DNA of 64,000 bases, taken from Polytrichum commune. Its lineage: Eukaryota > Streptophyta > Polytrichopsida > Polytrichales > Polytrichaceae. Numbering within the stretch: position 1 is the first letter of the stretch; the number at the start of each line of letters is the position of its first letter. Below the pieces are notes generated by a model. It was not told the DNA's origin. It ran no database searches and worked only from the letters and a program-made list of their open reading frames with translations. Positions 34,151 to 47,599 of this stretch are shown here, piece by piece. The position numbers and the translations under genes were made by a program. The stretch lies in contig OX485803.1 in assembly GCA_950295325.1 (NCBI GenBank), forward strand, positions 46,889,554 through 46,953,553, given 5' to 3'.

Positions 34151-36126
34151 ACCCTTTTGTTGTATGAACGCAATGCACTAGATGCTTTGTTGGATGTAGA
34201 GGACCACTTTCATGTGAGGGCACCACTTGGACATGATGAAGGGGCCCAATTTTGCGTCATACAGTTTGTGCAAACCATGCACATTATAGAAGTGGATGTT
34301 GGGCTTAATGGATATCCATTTATATTAGGTTATAATCACACAAAGAGGTCCAATGTTCTACCAACATCCTATGGCCTAGGAGTGGCGTTTAGGGGATACC
34401 CTAGTCTCATAAATGGCAATGAGCACCACATGCACGATGATTAGGGAGGCATCATAAGTGGCTAGGAAGCACCACATGAGCATGGTGCGAGCACCATTCT
34501 CCCACCAAAATTTGAAATATCCATCCCTCTTTTGCTATTTTTTACGCTTCCCATAATTCTTTGTAGAAATCTTGATTTTTTTGCGCGGACAATTAAGAGT
34601 TGGCCTAGAGATTAGCATTAGCATGTGAATTCTATTTAATATTTGATTCCAAATTATTGGTATGTGATCAAGTCATTCAACCTTGGAGGCAACTTCCACT
34701 TGAAAAACTCATGCCTATTTCTCATCCACTCTCTTGTCCCTATTAGCAAATTTTAGGCTAAGATGGCAAGTAGGCAACATCCAATTGGACCTACACGAAA
34801 ATGCTCAATTAATGTTAATGAGACCAAAAATTTAACTGCAACATTGGATGATGTCATGGTGACATTCATTTTCGTGTTCAAACCCATTGAATTATGTGCA
34901 CTTAAATATGATAGAATTGCCATTAGGTACATAGTTTTCTTCCACCCCATGTTCCTCCATGTCATGCTCTCCTCCGTTGAAGTCTTCTTCCTCTTCCACT
35001 TCCTCATGTTATGCTCCCTCATCTTCTTCTTCGCCCTCAACCTCCTCATTTTGCCTTCATTAGTCTCTTTTTCTTCATCCTCCTCTCCTTCATTTTTGGT
35101 GGATGTTGTTGGCCCTTCCTCATCACCTTTTTTTCTTCATCCTCTTTGTTTTCTCCAAGTGCTTGCTTCCCCGTCTTGATTGTGGCACCCATGGTGTCTT
35201 CCTCATCTAGTCATGATGCAAGGGCCCTTTTACTACACAAAATTATCCTCGGAAACCATACTATTGTGGTTGCCTCCTTCGATTATGGTGGTGGGAGTTG
35301 TGCTTGATCATTGCTAGTTGCATGTTAGCTACATGAGCCATCATGCCAAGAGGCTCATGTTGGCATTGCCATGTTTGCAATCTCCTTACCTAACTCTATC
35401 CCTTTGTATGTCGGTGAAGTCATCTTCGTTGCCGCATTGCCACATTGTCAAGTTTCATGCAGCCGCATGCCGCCTTTATTCACTCTACATTTGATTTATC
35501 TACCTTTGCTCACTCTTGCCGCAATGGCTTCACCTTGTCGGCAACATCAACTCCCCTTCTAGAAACTTCACCAACTCCTGTATCTCCATTTTCCATGGCT
35601 TCTGCTAGCTCTCCCATGTGCACCGCAAGTGTCAGGCCTTCACTATCCTCAATAGCTACCAAATCTCCCCTATTCTCAGCAATCGGGTTGTTCCTCTAGT
35701 GCAAATTGTCACTCTTGGAACGTAACTTCGTGTTTGTATTTTGGGGACCCCAATTACTTGGTCTAGTTTTTTTTCCCCTTGTGGGCTGTGGCATGAGCCA
35801 CAACTCCAAAAGCTTGGTTGGTGTTGTCATCGACTTGTCCATATTAACGGTTCCCATTTAAATGGATTGCCTTTATCCTCTGGTCATATGCATGAGACCT
35901 AAGCTTATTGTCTACTAGATCAAAGATGTTTATTGTCATGTATTTTTGGTTTCAAACTTGTTGATAGCTTTCGTGACCTAATGTTGGACATTTGCTTTTC
36001 TCTTGTTGGTGTGAATGAAATAATGTATTTGCCTTGTATCTCCTAAGGACTTTTTGAATATCCTAACAATCTCTCACTTTGTTTTTCCAGCTATTACATG
36101 CTCAACATCTTAAAGAAATTTTTTTA
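34151..36126. other. Non-coding stretch, nothing recognised
   Basis: The frames at 34157-34444, 34763-35179, 35011-35307 and 35371-35699 are Ser/Leu/Phe-rich translations of pyrimidine-rich sequence. I recognise no domain, splice pattern or element terminus. Confidence 0.45.
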
Positions 36127-36356
36127 TCATCAACTACACAATATGATACTTAGTGTTACTTATTATTTGGAGTAATTGAATTCTATGTCTTTCTACTCTA
36201 TATGTCATATTTTACCAACAAATGTCAATTTGGTTGCTTGGACATTATAGAACATTAACAACTCAACATTGTGGTAAAAGAATTATATCAATATATATAT
36301 AGCATTGTGTAACTCCAAATAGTAAGTGACACTAAATATCATATTTGATGTAGCAT
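36127..36356. mobile_element. MITE-like element, about 230 bp
   Basis: The left CAATATGATACTTAGTGTTACTTATTATTTGGAG run is mirrored by the right CTCCAAATAGTAAGTGACACTAAATATCATATTTG, about 36 bp with about five mismatches. A partial relative of the right half occurs at 5650-5690. The target duplication is not resolved. Confidence 0.55.
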
Positions 36357-38429
36357 TTTTGTGATGGTAGGATGTTTTCCTTGGACTCAAGGGCATGTTG
36401 GTCAACCAACCATTACTCCTCGTTGAGATTTGTACAATATATCTTGGATCTTTGGTAGTTTTTTTGACATGTGTATCCCCCCCCCCCCACCCACCCCAAA
36501 TGTCTTAACAATGGCAAAATGATAGTCATGATGTTCATATGACAAATTCCTAAGTGATACCCAAGTAGGAAAGGCTAGGTTGTTGGGATTATCAGGGTTA
36601 AAATTGGAAATCCAAGTTTGAAACATATTTGTCTCCCATTTTCATTTAAACGGGGATAACATCATAGCATTGTGTGATGCATCTTTGTCATCCCCGGCTA
36701 GGAAGAAATATCATTTACCCACAAATCTACAAAGTGTAAAAGAAGTCCCTCATAATTCTTGGTCTATGGTTTGTAGCCATGCTCCCATAGCTTGAGGATG
36801 AGGCTTAAGACCCCAAACTTTGCGATCAAAAAATGATCTCTTAGTAGAGAAATGTATGCAAGCAACTTATGAGAGTTGGATGTACATGAAACTGCATCTT
36901 TTCTCACTAAGAATCCACTACAAATCCTTTTGAAATTTGATGGGAGGATCTCATTGATTTTTTGGTCTAAATAGTTGGATCTTTTCCTCTAAAGTTTGTT
37001 GGCTTGACTCTGCCATGACCTCAATTACAAAATCTAACATCTCAATATCATGTCTTGGAGCCTCACTAGAGATCCATCCCTCCTTCTCCTCTAGCATTAA
37101 AATTGAATTGTCCCCTGCTCTATGGAGTCAATTATTTTTGAAGTTTGAGTTGGAGAGGAAAAAAAATGTAACAAAAACACAATTAGCTAGGGTTGGATAT
37201 TAATTAACATGTGTTAATGGAGACCATAGTCTAGGAAACTAGAGAAGAGAAGAACTTCAAAAGACTATGATATGATTAGAGAAGGTGCAACCGAGGAGTT
37301 AGCACGTGCACTCTTGTGAATATAGAGACTCCATTCTTCGGAGAGAGAGATTTTCGTTTGTTTACTAATCTTGAACCTTTGTTGGAATGTGAATATGCTT
37401 TTGAAAGTCAAGTACATCAATGTAGGATCCGGTTTGATCCTTGCAAATTGGAGTTACCTTAGCTTGCGAGTTCTAGTAGAATTCTTGAGTATTGGTTGGG
37501 ATGTGATTCCTTGTACTATTGTCCCAGTTTTAACTTGAGCCGAATTGTGAACATTACCTTTGATTGAATTTTGTTAAACTTGAGAACTAAGTTGTATAAC
37601 AAAAGTAAAGTAGTTTGTGAACCGTTTTTTAAAACCCACTTAATTTTGTCACATGAGTGTGAGGTAGCTTGTGCTTGGAATTCATGTTGTGCATTGACAA
37701 TTGTCAGTTGAAGGAATGAGTAGCCATTAGAAAGTTTGTGTTGGTAGGCCCATTGTCTTGCATACCAGGTGAGTGATTCCCATGAGTACGAGGTAATTGT
37801 TATGTGTGTATCTTTGGTTGATTAGCACTCATTGAGTTGGAAGGTAGAATTTTGTGTTGGGATGCTTTGGCAGTCAATGGTTTGTAATGAGACTTAAATC
37901 GTGTTAATTGACTACTCTGATTAAAGAAATCTAGAGATCTATCGCCTTATGTTAAGAGGGATACGGAATCTTCCCCTCCCTAATGAACCATTATACTGTT
38001 CATAAGAACCTCGTAACTACCAAACCAAGTTGATTGATTGACATGAGTAAATTAGAATAAAATTAAGTAGAGAGGATTAGAAAAGATCAAGGAAGATTGA
38101 ATGAAAATTTAGTCTCTATTCCATCATGTTGATAATGAGGATGTATTGCTTGATAGTATGTTTGGATCACATAAAGGATTTCTTGCAAATAATACTGACA
38201 ATGGGAAATATAAGACTAGTTAATCTCAACTCACCTAAAGAGGCATGGATAGGCAATGTAAGCTCTGCCTTGGATGGGAGTCCGGTATCCCAACTTTCAA
38301 GTACACCTATATGCAACAATGTTACAAGCCTTGTAGCCATGGGTCAACAAATTTTGACTCCAAGACAAAGAAGGATTTGGGAGTTCAAAGGTAGATCACC
38401 TTTAGGAAAAGGGTGATAGTTCGACCAAT
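36357..38429. other. Non-coding stretch; poly-C tract
   Basis: A run of 12 C is at about 36,478-36,489. Sequence at 37.2-38.1 kb looks LTR-like in composition but no paired repeat was found. The frames at 37015-37203 and 38126-38416 have no recognised domain. Confidence 0.4.
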
Positions 38430-39975
38430 AAAACCCAAACTCATCCATGAGGTTGAATATTATTTCCCATAACATCGTTGCTTTAATGTCACGAAAAACA
38501 TATGAAGGAACAAAGGTTCCTCAACTCCATAACACCTAAAGTGGATATTGTTATGTTTGAAGAACACAAACTAAAGGACCGTAACTTACTTAAAAAGTCT
38601 TGGTACTAAGTTTATTCCAGAATGTGCAAAGTTTGACTCTTATGATTGCACCAGGGGAGAGTAGTTGGATTAATCCAAATGTTGTAGAGAAAAAAAGGTT
38701 GATAATCTCCTCATTAACAATCAACTAGACTTATTATTGCACAACAAACCTTATATGAAGAAAGAATTATATGGATTAAACTTGAGGAGATTGAATGAGT
38801 AGCAATGAGTTTGCATGGGTTTAAGCGCTCAACATCCCTACCAAACGCCATCATCTTTAGCATCTTGTGGTTGATATCTTACCAAAGGACTGTAACTGGA
38901 TCATTGGGAGAGACTTCAATATGATTGAGAGACTCGATGATAAGTCTAATGATTGTGAAGAGATAATTAACGACTTAGAGAGATTTAGTTGGAATGAACT
39001 TCTCAATGCGTTCCAAATTCATGTCACTTTCATTTATCAAGGGGCCCTAAATATTCATAGAATAATGGGCAAAATGACAAAGATTGATGTTTTGGAAAAG
39101 TGAATAGATTCTACACTCCACATAATAGAAATCATGACATTAACAACACATTGTATTTAGTCCATGGGTACACAATGGGATCTAACCATGCACCAATCCA
39201 ACTTGAACCTTGCATTGGTAGGAAAGAGATCAAAAAGTCCTCTTTTCAAGTGGAATGTATCCCACTTAACAAGGAAAATTACTAACAAACAATGAAAGAG
39301 ATGGGCAAGGCTCCCTTAAGACACTTTATTTTTCTTTGAACTCAAATGCATCACTCAACACTATAGACAACCTAGCAAGCAAAAGGCCAAGGAGTTTATA
39401 AAGAAGGAGTTAGATAAAAGAGAAAAACCATAAGTAGCTATTCCAATCCTTCGTGATGACACCTATGACATTGACAAGCCAATAGAGGTCAATAAGTTGA
39501 TTAGGTCATTGGAGGCCCATTGGAGCAAATAGAAACACATAAAGCCCAAGGGGCAGATATTAGGTCAAAAGCAAAGTGGAACAGAGTGGGAGACAAATGC
39601 TCAATTAGTTCTTTAAGTTCATCGGACCAAAAAAACTCCAATGCAACTATCTTGGAATTGAAGGATAAACATGGCAAGGGCTTTAGCGAACAAGAAACTT
39701 GGATGAATTTGCCATAACTCTTACAAGAACCTTTGCAACCACAAGGATATCTTGAAAGACACATCGAGAGTGGTCTTTGAAGGCGTCCCTTCCACATTAA
39801 CCTGAGCAATGTATGACTCATTCACACAAGAGATCACTTAGAGAAAGCTCTATGTTGTAATTACCTCAGTGGAAAATGGGTAAGCACTAGGGCATGATGG
39901 AAATCCCAATGGAATTATTCTAAGCAACTATGGCCAACTTTTGGGTTTGAGTTTCAACAAATGATTCTCAAGGGC
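38430..39975 (+). pseudogene. LINE endonuclease-to-linker fragment, cut by the CACTA terminus
   Basis: It reads as a plant LINE from the early endonuclease (MKVDIV-like then FEEHKLKDRN near 38,540) through ILPKDCNWIIGRDFNMIERL (38.87 kb), FSWNELLNAFQIHVTFIYQG and NRFYTPHNRN to GYTMGSNHAPIQLE. The SDH motif is SNH. Linker text follows (KAKEFIKKELDKREK, RDDTYDIDKPIEVNKLIRSL). Several stops and frameshifts are present. The LINE stops abruptly at 39,975 where CACTACTACAAAA begins, so the CACTA element was inserted into it. Confidence 0.7.
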
Positions 39976-40010
39976 CACTACTACAAAACACGTCTTTTAC
40001 AACTGGGTTT
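39976..40010 (+). repeat. CACTA (En/Spm-type) transposon left terminus
   Basis: CACTACTACAAAACACG followed by TCTTTTACAACTGGG is a canonical plant CACTA terminal repeat. The preceding GGC (39973-39975) would be one half of the 3-bp target duplication. Sub-terminal sequence to about 40,960 has many short TTACT/AGTAA-type motifs. The mirrored terminus (…TTTTGTAGTAGTG) is not in the window, so the element ends beyond 64,000 or has lost its other end. Confidence 0.8.
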
Positions 40011-41140
40011 TTTAACTCCTACGAGTGAAAAAATCCAGACTTTACTAACGTGGAAAACGACCAGTCGCTCCGGACAAGCAGTAAAGGAATATCGGACAGG
40101 ATGTTCCCAATGGATACGTTCCCAATGGCAGTGAAGTTGGACTAGCTCCGCGTGCTTTACTTCATAGAGTCATGTCCTATTTCACTATGTTTTGGCAATA
40201 TAAGTAAGATACGACACACGTCAATATAACTCATCGAAGAGATATAATGTCACTGCCACTAGTCATGGTCGGGTTTTTTTACTTCACTACACAGAGTAAT
40301 ACAAAGTAAAATACGTATACATACATTCCAAATTACTAGTGAACCATAACAACGTGATTGAAACAAATATGTAACCACGTGGCTAAGATTAATTGAATTA
40401 ATTTTCACACATTACTTATTCCAGTAATCGCGGACAACTAAGTGGGTAGTGAATAACGTTGCGTAGTTAGCATCTTTGACTTTTGGTAGTAAATACATAC
40501 AACAACTGCATAATTTCTTACTCCACGTCGTCATGTGAACTTCACTGGCTGGAGTGATGTTTACCTCAAGCAGTGGTCTATGGCCTACGTTGTTAGGTCA
40601 TGTGGTTCACGGATGTCTTTTTTGTGTATTACTACCAGTGAAGTATTCATGTCCTTGCCAAATGTCTATGTAACTGTACGTAGTAAGTGTCTGTGACTAC
40701 CAAGAGTGAATACATATTTAGATGGCATATATTTGTTACTTAAAGTCGTGATATCTATATTACTATGTAACGTAATGTAGACAACAAACTCTAGTATTTT
40801 GTGTTCGTTGTGAGGTTATGTGGTCTTCACATGTCTTTAATGTATATTACTGGTACTACAGTGAATATCGACTGCGCTAAGTGCCGTGATTAGGATGCAA
40901 CTGTGCGCATTTACAGCAACTAGTAACATGGGGCTAACTCAACATAGTCATAAATTTGTGACATGTACCAAATGTCGCCATTGCCAAATGTAGCCATTAC
41001 CAAATGTAGTCATTGCTAAAAACCAAATCATATTTATCCATTATTGTGTCATGAATGTTTCACAATTTGGTTCTAACAATATTAAACACTGAACTCCAAA
41101 TGTCTGCAAATCAACCTAGGTCTACAAATCCACTCCACAC
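40011..41140. other. CACTA sub-terminal region
   Basis: Non-coding. The segment 40,850-40,970 (GTACTACAGTGAATATCGAC ... CTAGTAACATG ... AACATAGTCATAAATTTGTG) has a diverged second copy at 44,090-44,210. No ORF is supported. Confidence 0.5.
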
Positions 41141-44100
41141 TCACGTAGCCGCACATGGCTTTACACATTCGCTTGACCAAAGAATGTAATGGCCCTTCGC
41201 TTTGCCAATAGTAGTCACTGGAGGGTCGTCTCCACTGAGAGGTTCAAGCAAAGGATAGTCGTCTTCAAGTGACTCCGTGATGGCCAATGATACATAGCCA
41301 TTGCCAATCACCTTCCCGTGCAACATCCCACCTGCTATATGCTGAATAACACCCTTCCCAACGAACTTCGCCTTCGACTCCTCCAAATCATACCCACACA
41401 AGTAAACCTTGTCCCCCTTAGTCTGCACAAATGCCACGATTATTTCAGCCAAATTAAATAAACAAATTGCTTCTTAAATCCATAATGTAGTAGAAACTTG
41501 AATTAATGTGCTTACTTGCACTTAGCTACTAGTCTTAAGTAGTTGGACCGAATGCTCACCAAATCATGAATAGGGTGGGTCTTCTTTGGAGCCTTCGTGC
41601 CAAGGGGAGGTTTGTCTCCCCTACGCTTATCCGCCATTTCTTTCTCTCCTTCTTTGTCCGTTTTCTTCGAGCCCTTTTTTAATGGGCTGCCCCTGGATTT
41701 CTCTGCAATGTGCAATATGGTCCGGGAGAGTGGAGAGTTAGACAAATGAACCCGTTGAGTTTCAGTAATGTCCGGGTAAAGTTCACAATTGCATTACATT
41801 CACAGATCGTTCAATGGAAAATGAGTTCACATGAATTGGCTTTCATCTGACTTATGGTAGTAAGCCTCATTGAGTGCTGGTAGTAAATAGAGACAGTTAA
41901 AATGAGCATTATCTCATACTGGATACATTTAGACTTTACTAGCTATAGTTATGTAAGGGTTCTCTAGTTCCAGTTAGACTTTACTAGTTGCAGCAAGACT
42001 TTACTAGTTGCAGCTAGATTTTACTAGTTGCAGTTAGACTTTACTAGCTGCAGGTGTTAGACTTTACTAGGTGCAGTTGTTAGACTTTACTAGGTGCAGT
42101 TAGGCTTTACTCACTGCAGTTGTTAGACTTTACTAGCTGCATAAACATAGATCACAATAAAAATGCTACCTTTAGGTAACAGTGCACCAGCCTCCAGCGT
42201 CAGTTTCTGTCCTTCGCTGAGTCGAGTACGCTTCGTCCTGGGTCCCCTCTCCCGTTTTCCACCGTCATTTGTTGTTGGCTGGACAACGGACTGAACGCCC
42301 CCACTGGAAATCTCCGGTGCCTTCAACCAGAAACAAACAACTAGCACATTAAAGCCCAACATTAAGCTAGAGAAAACTAAACTATTACACATGAGGTTTC
42401 CGAAATTTGACAATGATGGATTTGCGTAATATGAACATATTTTCTAGATGCCAAAGCTTTCCAACCGAACCAATTCAAACCTCATACCTGTTCAACCTCT
42501 TCATGCGTGGAGGAGGCTTTCTGCGAGCCGCAGGGGATCTCTGGGCTTAGTGAGGTGACCTTCTCCCCTGCACTGCCAAAGTCCAAGGCCTTGCTTAGTG
42601 GCTCCTTCGACTGAGAGCGTGCGGGAGGTGAATCACTCCTACGTGAGTCTGATCTCCCTTTGTGATCACTTAAAGGTTTCTCTCCAACCGAGGGAGCGCT
42701 GGCCATTACTGGAACTGTGATGCCAAGCTTGGCCATCACCAATTCAATTGAGCTCTGCATTGCATTAAATTTGTTTTCTAGGGCATTAAATTTAAGGTCT
42801 ACTTTTGCCCTCCTCTCATCCATTCCCTCATCCCTCGTGCGACTTACGTGCGGCGATATTCCAAACCCGCACTCATACTGGGCGTCACTGACTCCCCCCC
42901 TCGACATACTGGAACTCATTGGTCGGCCGCCTCTGGACTTGGAGGTATTCTTGTTCGAGACAAGTTCAACCTCAACCTCGTCCTGCCGAGGATCCCTGTT
43001 TAGTTCGGATGCCTGCAAAAACATTCATGAAATACTCACATGCAGATAAATTGAACACCTACCTTTGCTCTACCCGCTGATGGTTAACTGTACAAAGTAA
43101 CATCCGGAGCCAAATTGTCAGGTCTACTGTGTATAGTTATAGGTGCAAAGTAACATATAACTTCGCATAGTTGCAAATACATGGCAACATAAAACTTCGC
43201 ATAGTAACATACAACTTCACATAGTAACATACAACTTCACATAGTTAAAGGTTCATAGTAACCTACAACTTAACATAAACTTTGAGCTCCACATTTGTTT
43301 TCAACTATGCTTGCATATGGAGGTCACATTTATGTCTAGCACTTATCATCACGGTAAACAATAGGATGGTAACAACACTAATTATAATCAAGGGTACTTA
43401 AATATAACAATCAATTGCAATAATAACTCAAGACCGCTTACCAGCCGGGCTCAGACCTCCCCTTCGGAGCGTCCAAATGTAGAGACCTTCTTCACGCACT
43501 TCCTCGCCTCCCGCATCACATTCGCTTGCTCGATTTTGCAAGGATCACGTGTCAGCTCAACCATGTGGAGCCAGTGGTCTAATCGAATAGACTCAGGTCT
43601 GCTTAAACCTTTTGATATGCGCATCTTCATCTGCGCTCTCTTACTTTTCAGCTGCTGACCTAGGTTAGATTTGAAAACTTCATGCCTCAACATTCTTGTT
43701 TCTCCTCTAGAGCCGCGATACTCCCAATTCTCCTTCATCCGTGTGAATATGTTGTCCAGAGCCGTTTCGGACTGATCGTTTACGTTGTCCACGCTCCAGT
43801 CCAGATCGCTGGAATAGCCTCTCAGCGCGTTCAGCCATTGCGGCCTATACACACCGCTGGGATTGCCTACAAAAAACAATACAAATCAGTCACAAACCTC
43901 CTTCAAATAATAACAATAGTCATATGTTAAGGGCATACATGCAATATTGTCACAGGTTGTAGAAGGCACTAACTCTACGTAGTAATCAACTACGACTGCT
44001 AAGAGTGAATACATATAGTAATGGGTTATATCTCTTACTTCTAGAAGTGATGAATACTTTACTATGGCAAGTAACGTTGACAACAAGGTCCCGTATTACT

Positions 44101-45734
44101 ACAAGTAGTGAGGTACATATCGACTTCGCTAAGTGTATAGAGTGCAAATGAGTTCGGTTACTGTAACGAGTAACATGCAGATGACTCAACTTAGTCGTAT
44201 GTTTATAGCATGCATAATATGTTTACACTTAACATACGGAGATCATTGCGTTGAGTCATATACTTGTTGAAACAAGTTATGCAGCGATAGTTCTTAAAAT
44301 TTGGATGCCTAAGAATACATCTAAGGAACATTGGATAAAATATTGCGTTGGCTATGGTTTACCGTTATCGTCAAGATCGACAACGAATCTGGGCTTCCCC
44401 TCCCTTGCTCTCTCCTCGAATTCATCACGGCAAGCTTTATTCGCTGCCCTCCTCTTCGCCTTCATTTGCGAGTTGCGATTAGAAGTCCTTCGCATTGCAA
44501 CCCATTTTTCTTCGTCTTCGTCTTCTCCTTCGTCGCTGCTATGCTCCCTCACCGAGTGGCGGCGTGATGTTAATGCTAGCTCCCGTTTCATAATTAACAG
44601 CTCTTTTTTTTCTATCTCTAAAGCCAGCTTGGCTGCACTACTATCCTTGTGAGGGCTAACAACATCCCGTTGAGGTTGCTTTCCTCGCGCCCGGACATAG
44701 TCTCTCCCGTCCTCCATCAAGATTGGCTTGCTCCAATCGTACTCTTCTTCTTCCTCGTCCTCGTCCCCATCCTCTTCATTCTCACGACGTTCCTCCCAAC
44801 CTTCAGGTTCTCCAACAGATAGTTTCCTCTTCCCTCTGCGAGGTGAAGTCATTTTCTTCTTCCTAAAAGTCCAACTTCTAGGATTGTCTTTCTGCAAAAA
44901 CACCCAAACAGTATTTTCACACATTACTTATTCCAGTAATTTGCTTAGTAAAGTTCAACTATGTCTAGTAATATATAACTGGACAAAGTAATGTGCACAA
45001 CTACATGCAGTGATATTCAATTTCAAATGACTACAACACCCACAACACTTACAACCAGAGAATTAGATTACTTACAGGTTTGCCTTGGGTTGCAATGGGT
45101 TTTCGGTGGTCTTCTTCTTCTTCTTCTTCTTCTTCTTCTTCTTCTTCTTCTGCTGATTCTACGCTATAGTCTATGTCCTTATCAATTTTATGCTCACTAG
45201 ACACATCATCTTCCTTGCTACTCTCATTTTCCTCTATATGCGTTGAAAGTAATGGTTTAGTTGACAACCTGGCGCTCCTCCTGGGTGGTTGAAGGGAATC
45301 GGAGACCGTAGTCCTGGCATCCTCGAAAGTATTAGCAAGCAGATCTTGCATTTTGGCTAGCAAAGACGAATTGATTGCGGGAAATTTGTGAACCTCTAAA
45401 AACAAAGTCTTCACGTCTTCATCGCTCAATGTTGCTATTTCTCTAAGTAATTTTTTCAGCTTAATCTCCATAATAATCTGATGACAGTTGGATAGCTGCG
45501 ACAAATGAACTAAGGTGAGGGTTCCAAATTAAGCTCTTACATTTTCAGTGTAAACAGTTCTCAAAGTAGACTACAATCTTAGGCATATCAACAAGTAATG
45601 GAAGTTTACCTCTTCAAAATAGCTGCCGGTTGCACCGAAGCCGCCAATGCAATAAGTCCCAGTGATTCCAACTTCCTTTTGTTCGCTTCAATTCTAGAGC
45701 GCCTTTGTCGCTCGTATTCGGACTCCACTTCCAT
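41141..45734 (-). CDS. TNP1/PTTA-like CACTA accessory gene, eight exons
   Basis: Exon 1 (45734-45610) begins MEVESEYERQRRSRIEANKR then KLESLGL. Exon 2 runs from about 45,485 to 45,076 with a Glu run from a (GAA)n. Then come exon 3, 44891-44363; exon 4, 43866-43442; exon 5, 43012-42488; exon 6, 42320-42170; exon 7, 41702-41560 (or 41516); exon 8, 41422-41141, ending in a stop. Phases agree from exon 2 to exon 8; the exon 1-2 junction is one base out of phase as drawn. Exon 4 (FKSNLGQQLKSKRAQMKMRI, RLDHWLHMVELTRDP) resembles the En/Spm PTTA domain. Exon 8 (GNGYVSLAITESLEDDYPLL, ITIGKAKGHYILW-like) resembles the DUF8039 tail of plant transposon proteins. TNP1-type proteins bind sub-terminal repeats. 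A TGA at 43451-43453 in exon 4 is skipped if a weaker GT donor just before it is used. Confidence 0.6.
41960..42140 (+). repeat. 19-22-bp minisatellite, about nine units, in intron 6
   Basis: Units read (G)TTAGACTTTACTAGTTGCAG with variants (AGGTGCAG, AGCTGCAG). The TTTACTA core is also near the CACTA terminus (ACTTTACTAACG at about 40,053), so these may be accessory-protein binding repeats. Confidence 0.75.
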
Positions 45735-45844
45735 AAAATAAGTACACTACATAACATGGAGGACCGGAATAAGGTAATACACAAAATAATATCTACTTTA
45801 TATTTGAAGAACGGGGCCAAACATAAAAATTGTTTGCATCAGCC

Positions 45845-46035
45845 ATTGAGCATAACTTTAAAAGACATGTTTTAAAAAAATATTGTACTGCACACTCAAA
45901 ATTTGTTAAGTGAGCTACTATCAATAACCAACATAATGGGGAAGATCTATATGACCATTTAACTTTGCTGAAGCACTTTCACTTTGATAATTCTCTAGAC
46001 ATTTCATATGAGCTCCAGAAATTGTCAAAAACGAG
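45845..46035 (+). repeat. Dispersed repeat family R1, copy 5
   Basis: It carries the later R1 blocks: GCACACTCAAAATTTG, CAATAACCAACATAATGG, TATATGACCATTTAAC, CACTTTGATAATTCTC and CATATGAGCTCCAGAAATTG, matching 5080-5200. Confidence 0.55.
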
Positions 46036-46554
46036 AAGCAGCTGCCACCATTAAGATATGTTAACATAGCACTAAGTATACTAAGTTGAGTTTAGAATGT
46101 TAACTAAGCTTCATTAAGCTAGTAAGTTAAACTAAGTTAAGAAAAACTAGCTGAAACTAATTTAAACTTGCAGGCTGATCATAAGGTTAATTAAGCTAAG
46201 TTCATTAACCTAAGTTAAATTAAGCTAAGTTAACATTAAACCTGAATGGTTATGAAAAGAATTAGAGAAGAAAGGGACGATACTAGTCCAACATGGGTGT
46301 ACACACAAGCAAACATTTTATGTCATCTTCTCTGCTCTTACATACCTTGTTCCATTCCCTTGGGGCAGCACACCAAAATCTACATGCGAGAGAGAGAGAG
46401 AGAGAGAGATCCTTCAGATCACAAAAATAATTCTAATTGCCCATCACAAACAGTTCTAATTGCCCATCAAAAATAATATGTCATTGCCTAGATGTTAAAG
46501 AAGTACCTTCACAAACTATGATAACTATTCTAGGCTCTGTATAAAATGACCTTA
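46036..46554. other. Non-coding; CTAAGTTAA-type and (GA)n low complexity
   Basis: Loose repeats of TTAAGCTAAGTT occur at 46,060-46,240 and (GA)n at 46,388-46,409. No gene was recognised. Confidence 0.5.
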
Positions 46555-47575
46555 GAGCTTCCAGGAAGCCCAGAAATTGCGTCACAATGGCCACAAGCTG
46601 TAAATGACAAATTAAAACAGTTACACGCAGGTCTGGATTGCTCATAATAAAAACCTACACATAGGTTAGAGATCAAAAATGAAAGTCACCCCCATGATAA
46701 GCCCACATACCTTATTATGTTAATTACCACATCAGATTCACAGGCTCCAACATGTTATTGTATCAAAGCACTGCCATTCCTAAGATGTGGCTATTCAAAA
46801 TTCGCATGTAAAAGCGTGGATTCTGAAACGACAAAGCATCAGTGATATCTTTACACACTCTTTGGATTAACTTGACAGGCTCCAAAGCAAGGCGTGCACT
46901 ATTGGAAGTGCGACCATACTTGGCATACTTCAAATTCAGAAGTGCACTCCACAAACCATGCCACTGAAAATCAAATTACTTACAAACTGAAATTATTATA
47001 AAAAATGTGTCAGAACAAACTGAAGATTACATAATCGTACAAGACTAAAAGAGTGCAGTTTAGGATCGTTGATTCCAAATGACCAGATAGATCCTATATT
47101 ACTAACAAGAGATGACACTTCTCTGGTGATTTTCATAACGGCCTTAGGCATCAAGCCTGCAATGTGGACCTCTAATCAAAGCAAAAAAGGGATGGAAACA
47201 GTACAGGAGAATTACCACAACTAAATTAGGGTTGGTTCGATTTTCAATTTGGTTTTTGTTGAAAACAATGGGAGGCGCATCATATCCCTGAATCCACCAC
47301 TACATACAAAGAAACCACCAGAAGAATATATCTCACACAGTCTACTACAACAACAACAACAACAACAACAACAATAACAATAATATTGTGAATCTGAGTT
47401 TAAATGGTCTTGTACCATCACCATCATTATCATCATGAGCAGCAGCTAGCACGGTAGCCACATCACCTAATAAACCCTCCCAAATAGTAATGGTCTGAAC
47501 CAAGGAAATGAAGCTTGAAGGAAAGCTCATGTTTTGGAGCACCATTTTCAAGTTCAGTCAAAAGGAGGGTCCGCT
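46555..47575 (-). other. Exon-like blocks of an unrecognised gene (possible captured fragment)
   Basis: On the minus strand three stretches look like exons. About 47,590-47,440 reads RQVEPLKRTLLLTELENG then KHELSFKLHF. About 46,965-46,765, after a TTTTCAG, reads WHGLWSALLNLKYAKYGRTS, IQRVCKDITDALSF and FYMRILNSH. About 46,605-46,555, after a TTTACAG, reads LVAIVTQFLGFLEALR. Their composition looks protein-coding and helical, as in a cytosolic repeat protein, but I do not recognise the family. They sit inside the putative CACTA element next to other host-gene fragments. Without start, stop or verified splice phases this is a suggestion only. A (CAA)n tract at 47,346-47,384 adjoins the first block. 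Confidence 0.3.
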
Positions 47576-47599
47576 TCAAGGGTTCAACTTGCCTCTCAA

